A model generated the notes under the pieces. The model was not told where the DNA came from. It did no database searches and was given only the letters and a program-made list of their open reading frames with translations. 64,000 nucleotides of DNA from Echinometra lucunter (lineage: Eukaryota > Echinodermata > Echinoidea > Camarodonta > Echinometridae). The translations under genes were made by a program, and so were the position numbers. The stretch covers positions 9,346,638-9,410,637 of the forward strand of contig CM057161.1 of NCBI GenBank assembly GCA_029962745.1, read 5' to 3'. The first letter of the stretch is position 1. The number at the start of each line of letters is the position of its first letter. Positions 12,394 through 24,590 of the stretch are shown here, one piece after another.

Positions 12394-15251
12394 CATTATT
12401 ATTATTATTATTGCTGTTCCTATCATTTCTAAACATGTTAATTCAGTTTAATTGTAAGCAAACATCCTTCCCTAAAACCTGGGGGATGATTGTACATGTC
12501 ATCCCCCCCACCTTGTGAGGTGGGGGGATGCATACCCCTCATCCCCCCTCCCCCCGCTGTCTACGCCCCTGTGTACTTTTATATTTTATTTATTTATTCA
12601 TTTATTTATTTCTTATTTTTTTAAACAGGAGCCCCATCAGCATGATCAGTAGTTTAATATTGTTATTCTTGGGCCCCTGTATAACATAAAAGAATATATT
12701 TTATTGATGTAAATCTTTCGCAATACAGCTAATGGCTGCGACTTACTAAAATATGACGAAATTAATTGGATTCCGGTCATTTCATTTTCTTTATTTGAAG
12801 CTCTGTTTTTTTTAAGCTATTGAATTGAATATAGATCAGAAAATTATTTTGAAAAAGGGAAAGAGAATCAACAAAGACGAAATAAGAACGCATTCGTTAT
12901 TCATTTCATTTATTTCCACAAAACAACAAATCAATTTTACAAAGACTTTCACATTTCAAAATCATCATGAAAACCAACAATTTAGAAATATATATAAAAC
13001 AAAATATTGACATCAATTCAGTACATACATCAAGTAAATGGTAAGATATAAATAAACAATGCCCGCTGTATTGTTGAGGAAACCATTCGTTATCATGGTT
13101 ATTCTGAGAGGCTTGTCCCATGTCAACGACATCAATGATGCTAGATATTGGTGCTGCTCAAGGACTTATTCAGATGGGGTTTTAGCTTTATTTCTGTCAT
13201 TTCCAATACCATTTCGATTTGAATTTCAGAATACCGATATAATGGTTATCGCTATCGTTAGTGGTGAGATGTTAGTGAGACCGGGGCTGTCACTGGGCAG
13301 TGCATGTGCATGATTTCATGCTTGGTATGTACTGTACGCCCCTCCTGTCATGGGCACTTTGGTCTCGTGCATTAGTTCAGTGACCCGTGCTTCATTCATC
13401 TCTGTGCAGAGTGAGTGGAACTGACAAGCACTAATCACCGAGTTCATTTTCCTAAAAGCTTTCTGGTAAACATGACCATAATGCCTTCCTTAAAATTCAA
13501 GATTTAAGAGTTATTTTCCGCGTATCCCCCCTATCGGCATCCCACCTCCCAGACTACTTACAGCCTGTGGCGTATCTAGACTTTAGCCTACGGAGGGGCA
13601 GAAAAGTTCGGCTTTAATGATCTGTGGCAAGGAGACAACTTTCAGGGGGTTCTTAATGAATAATGCAAAGTGTTACGTGCATTTTCTAAGAGCAATCAAA
13701 TTACCATCATCGACCTATAAATTACCTGAAATCAGGCTTGATTTTTTTCTTCCCACTGGTATATTTCTCCTTTTTATTTCCCCTTTCCACGGGGAAATCC
13801 CCCAGGAGGGCCAAATTGCCCCCCCCCCCCATCCTTCCAATACGTTAATACCCCACGATCAGAATCAGAAAGAGGAAGGGTGAAATATACCTGTTGTGCA
13901 AATCTAGAAAAGTGGAACATTCTTGTTGAGGAGAACTAGTTTTTGACACATGAAATGCTGGGAAAACTGTCAAAGTGAGGATCCTGGAATAATGACGAAA
14001 TGGCACTTTCGTGTTGACGAGAACTAGTTTTTGACACATTAATTGCTGATAAGTACTGTCATGACTGTCAAAGTGAGGATACTAGCATACTAATCAAGAT
14101 ACCAGGCTATTAGGGAGTTATTTGCGGAAACTACATGAATGTGAATTTTCTTGGGGTGCGTCAGATGAGTATGACAGGTTAGAATTTAAAAGAAAATGAG
14201 CTAGTACTTCAACTCCCTTTTATCTGTATCTGGAGTGTACAGGTTCCAAGCTATCACATATGAACAGACAGGCTTGTTTCCTCCTTGTTTAAATTACCTA
14301 CGATTCCGTATGATGTGGAAGATTACCAGTTTTTATAATTCAGACGTCATCAAAATGACTCTGAAACTATAATTTCCTTCCGAAGAGCAAGCACAATGAT
14401 ATTAACCTCGATATGTTGTGTTTTATGAGCAAACATTGATAAAGCTCTTACGAGCAGTGTTATTTGTACAAAGAAATTCAATTTCCATAGGCAATTTCAC
14501 AAAGAATTACAATAATTAAGATAAGGGAGAAATGTTGTATAATGAAAAGAAAGAAAGAAAGGGAAACAGAAGAAGAAAGGGAAAAGAAGAAGATGTAGGG
14601 GGCAAGAAATCCTTATGTATTCGAGGAAAGACTTCAATATATAGGTAATATCACGAAGGTGAAGTCATAATCAGCAGGTGATCAGATTATATTCATTTCC
14701 AATGTTCCTATGCTGATTACATCATTGTCCATTTCTACAGTACATTTTGAAGAGCTATCTTCCAAAATGCGCTAAATCCGTTTAAGTAACTTGAAAGAGA
14801 AAATGCATTTCTTTGTCCTGAGTTTGCACACGTGTCAATGGAAACTTAAAATGACAAAGCACTGTATATATATATAAAGAAAGATGTCCCCTCGCAAAAC
14901 GTGTGCAGTGCTTCATTTTAGTACACAGTGGAAGAAAATAAATGAAATGAAGCTGACGTAGCTCTCGATCATGTCCTTTTATTGTAATGGCAAGCTTTCG
15001 GCCAACATTAAGTATCATTTCCGTATCATTTCGGTATATTATTTTGATATTTAATTTTTCAGTTATGTATCATTATTCCAATTATGTATTATTTCGACAT
15101 TATTTTGATATCACTTCTATGTGTATATTATTTTGCCTGTTCGTTTCTTATCTGTTCAGACCTGATGAAGGCCATGTTGGCCGAAAGCTTGCCATTACAA
15201 TAAAAGAACATGATCGAGAGCTACGTCAGCTTCATTTCATTTATTTTCTTC

Positions 15252-15295
<44 letters not shown>

Positions 15296-18200
15296 ATTTC
15301 TTGATAACTTTGCTCTAAATTTTTCATTCATAGCAAATTACTCCAGCTGAAAAGCATAATGGCGTTCATAGCTAAACTTTTATAAAAACTGGATATAGCG
15401 CCTTTTGGAAGCAAGCTCTTCATTTATGCCTTCCACCAAAAGTCGGCACTGTTGCATGTTACCTTGCATTCCATGTAGTCTTTTGCAATGTTGCTCAAAT
15501 CAATATCAAGATATGGCAGACGATCAGCGTGTGATTTAGATACATTGTACATGCTGTAAAGAAATGTGTACCAGTGTAGCTTCTGGAGACTGTAAAACAG
15601 AAACGACAGACGACAAATAAGAATTAGATTGCACCTGTCATTTCGTATCCAATCACGTTTAACATGATGCATGATTGTCTTTATTATCGAGAAATAGGGA
15701 AAAAAATTGTCCTCATGTATGGCCTATATCAGTGAAAACGTGGAATGGAAACCTAAACAGGGCAAGTTGGCTTCCATTTCAACAAGGACACGGGGAGAAA
15801 ACCAATGATATTTTATGATTGGAATTAAGGGATAAGCATACGTCATTACCAATTAAGTATATTGACATCATCGTCCTTTTCTAAATTGATGAATTTAGAA
15901 AAGGGCGATGGTCTTTTTTGTTGCTGTTTTTGGTTTTTGGTTTTTACATTGAAAGGTTTGTCGTGCATTTCTATGTATATAACACGACTAACTTTTTGAG
16001 ATATCAAAATTTATTTTGTGTACAATGATATAATGAAATCGAAATCAACTGTCTTTTCCGCTGCAGCCTGTTGTTGTTTTTTTAAGGTAAATATTGATTC
16101 ATTTCAAACCTTATAGATATTAGATTAGACTTAATTCATTTTTTTAAATAATTCATTTTATTAACTTATCATTCTAAACCAATTCTTGAATTATATTTTC
16201 ATTGAAATAAACATTCGTTTATTTATCTATTTACATGTATCTTACTTCATTCCATTTTCGCACGAAGAGCACAAGGATAATAAAAGATATTAAGTAGAAA
16301 ACCAAAGAAAATATCAGCTTATACCCGGGGGTTATGATTAGAAAATTGATAGGACAAAATTTCGAATTATCATGAAAAAAGTGCTAATTATATCATGAAA
16401 GATGAAGAAAAGAAAGTTCACGTACTCCTATGCCAGTTGTTTGCAATAGGATCCAGTTTTCTCTAGACACCATTACTTCACGTCCGACCAACGTGATGTC
16501 TGTGGTCACGTGGTATATACTTGATCAGCAAACAATGACTAATAATCAATTTCTATCTGTCACCTGTCGGATTTTAGTTTTTGTCTCGCTCACCGGAGGT
16601 GAAGGCGAGATTTAGGGATCCAAATGGCGTCCGTCCGTCGTCCGTCGTCCGTCGTCCGTCCGTCACAAATGTTTAAGTTTATTTGCAAGACTCTCTTATG
16701 ACGCATAACTTGGCAACTGATGGTCCAATTGCAACCAAACTTGGTTGGTAGATGCACTAGGGGTGCCATCATGTTGCATTGCTGTCGGAGGTCACATGGT
16801 GAGGTCATAGGTCATTTGAGGTCACATTGTTATAGAGTACCTGCAAGACTCTTTTTACATACGTTAAAGTTTACCTGCAAGACTCTCTTATGACACATAA
16901 CTTGGCAACTATTGGTCCAATGGCAAATAAACTTGGATGATAGATGCACTGGGGGTAGCATCATGTTGTGGTGCTGTTGGAGGCCACATGGTGAGGTCAA
17001 AGGTCATTTGAGGTCAAATGTTAGAGTTTACCTGCAAGACTCTCTTATGACAAAAAACTTTGAAACTGTTGCTCCTTTTTTCAACTAAACTTGGGTCATA
17101 GATGTACTTGGAGGACCTTCATATTATAGTGGTATCGGAGGTCACATGGTAAGGTCAAAGGTCATTTTAGGTCAAACATTAAAGTTTACCTGCAAGACTT
17201 TCTTGTGACATCAAACTTGGTTAGGGATGTACTTGGGGAAAATTTCGTGTTATTTAGTCACGGGTGGGCGAGACACAATCTTGCTATTGGCTTGTTATTC
17301 TAACCGCAAGTTTTGCCCTTAGCCCTCTAGTCCCCCCCCCCCCCTCTCTCTCTCTCTATCTCTCTCTCTCTCTCTCTCTCACTCTCTTTCTCTGTCTATC
17401 TCTCTCTCTCTCTCTCTCTTTCTATCGTGTCTCCCTATCTTCAAGTACGTTTATGGTCGAGTGTACTTTTTTTTTTGTTGCATATTTCTAACTGGTAATA
17501 CTGTAATCTCGATTTTAGCATTATGCTCCACTATTATACATATAATAGTTATCGTTTGGAATTTGAACAAAACAATGCTCATACCGAGTCGTGATGGTCG
17601 TGCGATGACGGAAAGGGTTTTACTTATAGTATGGCAACCTGTGACATGTATGAAGTTGAAAGTTTCAATATTGAATGACAAGGACCAGTCTGGTGAACTG
17701 TTTCTTTAAAACCCGAATTCCTGTTGGATTTTTATCACAAGGATTTTTTGAAGTTTTAATCATTTAAGAGGGAAACTTTGAAAGTTCCGTTGTAAACCAG
17801 AAAAATTACGGTTTTTTTTCATGTAGTTGCAATCCAATCGTAAATGGCTCACAAAAAGCAGTCATACGTTAGGCAGTCATTCTAAAGATGTATCCATTTA
17901 AGTCCTTATTTTTTTCTTCTTCATTTCTTCCTTCCCCTTAGGCCCAGACGAAAATGAGCAAGTACTTCGAGAGCGATACGAACATCACTTTCTCGGCTGT
18001 ATTAAGTTTCGTGGATGACCCCGGGCCTCAGATGCAGCAATTAGAGGAGAAGGATGCCCGTATCATCATCGGCAGTTTCCAGGAGGATGCGGCCAGAGCG
18101 GTCTTCTGTGAGGTGAGCAACTAGTCTGACTCCTTGTATCTGCCTTGCGTAAACAGAACGAAATTTTCCGTCTAAAGTTTATATACTCCCATCTTCTGTA

Positions 18201-21200
18201 CCTATCATTTTTTCGCTTACCCTTGTTCTCCGCCCCTTATGAACCTATAAATGTAAAACCCCACACATTGTCTTACTTTTTTGATGATTATACATTGATT
18301 ACTCTACCAACTTATGTTCCTAGAGGAGCTTACCATTAGAAGCCTCGCTTTTCGACAATCTACTTTCTGCGGAGTCAAATTAACTCATTCGTGACAGGAA
18401 TTATTTAAAGCCTAATTTGATCAGCTTTTATTCTTCAAATTGGCAACACCAACATTTTTATTTCATTGCTACATTTTTCTCATAAAACGTCATGTATCTG
18501 AAATGAATATAAAATGACAGAAATTATGATGAAAAGTCAAAAAGTTGCCAATTTGCAGGGAAAAACGGTGATTTTGAACCTTCTATCACATTGCCAATTT
18601 AAGTATTTTAATGCTTATTTTTCTTTTAAAAATTTTCAGCATCAAACAACGAATATTGATGCAACCAAAATAGGCACAGTTTGTGTAGAATTTTTTGCTC
18701 TTCCTGCTCATGTATTTGGTATGATTTTTAGGGCTTTGCATCAAAAGATATTAGGCCAAACCACAAAATGTGGGCCTCTGTCACGAATGGGTTAAAACTC
18801 GGAATGACGTCAGCTGGGATTCAACTCTATTCCGAGTTAAAGTGACTCAGATTTCTGAATGAATTTGATTCGGAATGGTGTGGCGTCAACTGAGAATCGA
18901 CTTTAACTCCGAATAGACTTGACTCCCAGCTGACTCCATTCCGAGTCAAATTTGACTCCGAAGAAATAATAGTGAATAAACTCCTCGTTTTTACATGACA
19001 TAGAGTTTTTCTTTTACTTTCAATAATGTTCAAACTGTTATATTTGTTCAGTTGTCAATAATGTAATGAACTACTGATGATTTTTACAATACTGTTCCCA
19101 GCTATAGTATCCTCTACCTTGTTATATGGTTTGTTATTTTGTATATAATATCGAACATGTGGAAATAAATAAATAACACTCAATAAAACTCAAGCGTGTT
19201 TAGGTACAAGAAAGGCTAACTCTGATTTTGAAATTTAAAAAAAACCCTCCATTTCCTAAGGTGATTTTTGCAGTCTCTTGTACATTTTCAAGCAGACAAC
19301 TTATAATGGAAATTCCTCACAAAGCTTATTAAAATGACAGGACAAACTAGAATCCGAAATATTCATTGCATCCAATTTGCAGTTTTGTTGATAAAGGGTT
19401 ATATTGATATCCTTTAAATGTTTAAAGTCAAGCAATTGTCACAAAAGTGGTAAGTTCATGCGTCAAGATTGGTAATCCCCAAAAGTATTAAAATATCAAG
19501 AATAAAGCTTGAATGGCCTTACGTCATTTCAAATGGTCCCTGCTCTTTTCAGAATTGCTTTCAGAATGAAAGCAACCCTTTTAGCAATTATATGTGATCG
19601 TGGAATGGAGTGTATAACCGGCACCTGCTATTAACATTTGATGCGAGTCATACGACCACAATTTGAAATGTGAAGGTCATCGGTTTTATCGAATAATAAA
19701 AGCTATCACCTGAAGGTCGTATATTAGCGCGTTTCACCTGGTGGAAAGAAATTTCGATTACTGAAAAATTCCATGTGCCATATTTCATCTGTCTACCACG
19801 TCTACAAACGCATCACATCACATCGATTTCAGATTATCGCCTTGAAAATGTTGGCAAAATGCGTCTTTAAAGACCTCGGAAATCGTCTGTCAGGTGTCAC
19901 AGAATATACTCACAGTTATGATTAATTGATTGACAATAATTATTAATTGATTATTTAGAGAATCTTAGCGCATAGCGAAATTGAGTCCAAGTGTCATTTT
20001 TTTATTACCTTGCAAATGAAAAAAATAAGTTTGTGAAGGCCTTGACAATTTTTCCGCAGGTGTCATGGAACAGATACACAATTCGAGATCTCTGGAAAAA
20101 TAAGATCAAGTATCATATTTCACATGAACATAAAACCTAGCTTATATTCATTCGGAGTTAGCCACTTGAAAATGTTGACGAAAAGCTTTTACAAAGACGT
20201 CGAAATTTTCGTTCGGTTGTTATGGAATATACAAACAAAAATAGGAAACAGTGGTTAGAAAAATACACAGATCAAGTGACATATTTCATACGTGCATACA
20301 AAAGCCAGTTCATATCCATTTGGGTTGATCATCTGGAAAAAGTTGACGAAAAGCATCCTTAGAGACCTTGAAAATACCTATCAGGGTTCCTGGAGTAAGC
20401 ACATATTACGAATCTCTGTAAATGATGAAAATCGCTGGGGGATATTCTTTTATTTACGAAGTTGAATTGTCATATTTTAATCATTTTCGACAAACAACCT
20501 TCCCATAACCATTTAAGGGAATAACCTTGAAAATGCTGATGAAATAAACGACCTCGAAAATACCTCGAAAGGAATTTTAGGTGTCACGGAATAAAGAGAA
20601 ATCTCTGTAAGACAATAAAAGTAAAGGATGATAATTGATTGTTTTCAAATTCAAGTGTCACATTTTATTTGTAAACAAAACCAGGTCATATCCCATGGGA
20701 ATCAAAACCTTGAAAATGTTGACATAAAAACTTCTTCTAGGTGTCACAGAGTAAACAACAATTAGGAATCTCTGTAAATAAATCAAAGCATAGGGAGATA
20801 ATTCCCTCGATACGTCATCCAAATTACTGCTTAATTCTTGATCCCTAATCAAGAGATGAAACTCAAAGGAAGCGTGAAGTCACTGCCGGCTGGAGTATTC
20901 ATTTACCCTCAATTACCTGGTTCAAATGGCTTTTCGCTTTCTTTAGATAGGAGTTGTCAAGTCGAGGACTGATGTACGCCGCTTTTTGTATGTCAAAGAG
21001 CCGTGTCCTTCGCCTTATAGGTCATTGCTCGACCAAAGGCATAGCAAATCTCTGTTTCGACAGCCAATTTATCGTGTTCAAACATCAAACAGGAGTTCTT
21101 GCAGGGATAAAACGATTACTGTTATGTTATATATGTTTTCATGCTTATTTCTTATCTTTGTCCTTTCATTGCCAAGGCTAACCTAAATGATGTGTCAAAA

Positions 21201-22982
21201 GCTTTCATTAATTCACAAAGTAATCTCTTGATAATGATGTGGGTCGTCTGGCTTTAAAAGCCTTGAGCGATTTGAATTTTATGATGAAATGACCCTGAAA
21301 ATTTAACGAAATCGTTTCAGGGAAGGTTTATGTTTTCGTGGTTGTGTTCTTACGGTTTGTTTTTAACCAACCTTAGGAGCAATTAGTACATATTGTCCCG
21401 TTTTACTTTGCGATGTTTTGTTTTGTTTTGTTATTTTTTCTTAAAATAATGGAAATGATAGCACTTTATAAAAAAGATAAATGATTGATTTTTCTTGTTT
21501 CTGCATGTACTTTATTATTTTATTTGGCAGAAAATATAAATGAGAATGCATGTATAGTTGAGGCCTGAGTTACGTCTTGACAAATATAAAAAAAAGGAAA
21601 ATATGAAGGAAATGAGAAAAACTCACAAAACAATATACCGAGCATTCCGAAATGGTTAAATTCTTGTTTAAAAGCTTTTAAAGAAACAAAAGAGGTTTTA
21701 TATGTAAGCTTAATGTTCCTTCATGATGGTGGTGAAGTAAGAGGTCACATAAACTTTTGGATCTCTCCCAGACACCAAACAAACAAGAAAAACTCGTGGG
21801 ATTCTGCTTCCGCGTAGTCATCATTTACATGACTGCACAAATTATCATTAATTCTTCATGGCGGAATTCAGTCGTGACCACAGCGCGAAAAAATAACATA
21901 AACAAGACACTGTAAGCAGGAATGTACGTAAGGTCCGGTAATGACCTCGCGAATGAATTCAAGACCCCGCCATAATTATATGGAAATATTTATGAATTGA
22001 TTGGTGGATAAATAACACGGAATGATAACGACCTCTGACGCAAATATAAAAGCAAAGACCAAAAAACAAACACAAAAGGAAACGAAATCATTGGACGTGA
22101 TGGCTTTGATTACGCTGTGCGTGATCAGATTGGTCTTTTCTGAATGGTTGAGCGCGGAAGAATCTCATTAGTAGATAAATTGGTATACCAAGGGCATGCA
22201 TGATTATTGAAATCATCATTTTTAAGAGAAAACATGTCTTGTTGTTATCTTCTGGCGCTTGTATTTTTCAGGGATGTGATAGGCTGGTATACCGTTTGCA
22301 TATTTCATTGATCTTTTTCTCGTCACTGAATCACATCCGGATTGAATTTTCAAGGGTAAAGAAAAGTGCGTGTTAGCTTAGAGTACGTGAACTCGAATGA
22401 CCTAGAGATTTATGGATTTGCTGATTGCCACAAAATAAAATGACTTTCATTAGGAGATGAATGACTTTGAGCTTCCATTCAATTATGTGCAGTACATGTT
22501 AATGTTTACCTTGTGAATCGGAGAGCAGGATACTTTAGTTGATGTGCTAAGCCTGGAAATACGGAATGATTTTCTCATGGGCAGATTTTTTTAAAGGAGT
22601 TTTTTTTTCTTCATTTTTTTAAAGGTAGTATCGAAAACAAAATATTTTGTGCACTTTCTCACATTGATTTTTTAAAAAAGGAATATATCAGAGGTAGTAG
22701 AAATAATAGTAATAGTAACAATAAGAGTTACTGTAGTTGTAGTTTACTTTTACCTGGGTACCTGCCGTCACGTGACTTGTATTAACCCGATATGCGTACC
22801 GTTGCTATGCGGCGCCATGCTTGCGTAAGCTACAATCCTTCGGTTTTCTACAAGGAAAGTCATATGTCATATGCTGGAATTCAAATTCAAATTCGTATAA
22901 TCCGTATTTACACACTTCCAACAGAAGGAAAAGAAATACATTAGCATGTACATAGGTATAATTACAGAAAAATGAAGTTTTA

Positions 22983-23052
<70 letters not shown>

Positions 23053-24548
23053 GTTACACAGTTGACGTGTGGTTCATCAGTACTTTATTGTTTTGCTACT
23101 CGGAGTTTCACGCACCATGAGATGCCTGAAGATCGCATCTCATGGTGCGTGAAACTCCGAGTAGCAAAACAATAAAGTACTGATGAACCACACGTCAACT
23201 GTGTAACTTTATTTATTTATTTTATGCTCTGCCTCATCAAGGACATCGAGCACTCTTAATTACAAGGATAGCATTCACCAAGTGTATATATATATACTGA
23301 CAGTAATAACTTCAAAAAGAGTCGAAGGTACGCCATGTGTAAATCCAACATTAGCTTTTATTGTTCAGAATTTTCGGCCCGCCTCGGGCCTTCCTCAGTG
23401 TATAGACCAATTTCACCTCCGGTTTATGTATTTGGCCCTCTATCGGCGACGCCATTGCTGCGGTGGGCAAGCGCGCTGACCGCGATTGGGTCTGTGTACA
23501 AAATGAATGTAAGATATGAGATATGCCCCGATATTGTTCCATTTACTTTATTGTAGATCAATAAAATAAAGCATGGATACATGGGTAGATGAGGTAAGAC
23601 AATGGTCATATCTGACGGATGAAGGTATGATGTATTTTTGTACTTTCGATGGTTTTTCAACTTAGTTTTGTCAATAAAAGTTCGATTGCAGCATAGAAGC
23701 CGTAGTAAACGGGAGCCCTAAATCTTACCCTGTTTACAAAGTCATGCTTTCACTCATTAAATTTTACGCCAAAGTACATAATGATAATATTTCTTGACTT
23801 CAAAGTCCTTTCTGCTGATGTTTTTACCCACTGGCGACGAATTCCTTCACATTGCTTACGGAAACCTGTATAGGGAGTACGGCTTCTCACACAAACAGGC
23901 TTCATGAGTCAAAAGCGAGTGAATTTCGCACTCAGTTAGCTTCCAATTTTCTCAACTTCCTCTAATTCTTGTGGCATTTGAGCACCGCACAGCTGCGACC
24001 TGAACTTCCCTGATAATTTCTCATTGCAAATATTAAAATAAATCTGCATATACTGGTCAAAATAGACAAAAAATCGAACGAATGTACATAACGCGCTATT
24101 GACTTGTGTACTATAAAAGTTGGAGCGCCCACCGCAGTATGTCGAACTGTGTCGAACAGTCTGCTGCCCTCTTGCGTTGTGAAATTGGTCTATACAGTTT
24201 AATGACAAGATAAATGCAAACTAAATTTTCCTTATAGTAGCTCCTTAGCAACGCTCTGCGCGGACTGCGTACAGAGCGTTGCCAAGGAGCCAGAACTTAT
24301 GTAAGCGCTCAATTAAACAGAAGAAATAATAATATACCAAAAGTGTAATCAATGATATGAAGCACCAGTGTATTTGAGTATAATTGGAGTTTGAAAAAAA
24401 AAAAAATCAATCTAAAATGAATGAATAAAAAAATAAATAACAAAAATATCAGACTCCCAAAATCTAGGCGAAGAGTGTAAAAGTAAACGATTAAAAGTAT
24501 ATACAAGTATCAACAAAGTATATATATATATATATATCAGTATATATA

Positions 24549-24590
<42 letters not shown>

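Larger units (their letters stand above)
11615..12571. mobile_element. hAT-type MITE with 8-bp target duplication TGTACTTT
   Basis: 957 bp. It begins CAGTGGCGTAGACAG and ends CTGTCTACGCCCCTG. The same 8 bases, TGTACTTT, sit immediately outside each end (11607-11614 and 12572-12579). An 8-bp target duplication with CAG...CTG termini is diagnostic of the hAT superfamily. There is no transposase. The element has been enlarged by a second MITE, CA repeats and a long (ATT)n tract. Confidence 0.88.
11392..17941 (+). other. Receptor intron of 6.55 kb, repeat-filled
   Basis: The intron lies between FSL and AQTKMSKYF with GT-AG ends. It holds nested hAT-like MITEs, a long (ATT)n tract, an inverted-repeat pair of retroelement termini around 14.9-15.25 kb, the 692-bp GTCCGTC element and a CT microsatellite. 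A CAGCCTGTGGCGTATCTAG segment near 13561 with downstream poly-C looks like another hAT-type end, but its partner end was not found. The remainder (about 12.6-14.9 kb and 15.3-16.5 kb) is A+T-rich DNA in which I see no gene. Confidence 0.7.

Noticed and set aside
15162..15230. Active hammerhead ribozyme
   Set aside because: Core words are present, but the closing pair of stem II is mismatched and no convincing stem III/cleavage site could be drawn here. Kept only as a hypothesis among findings.
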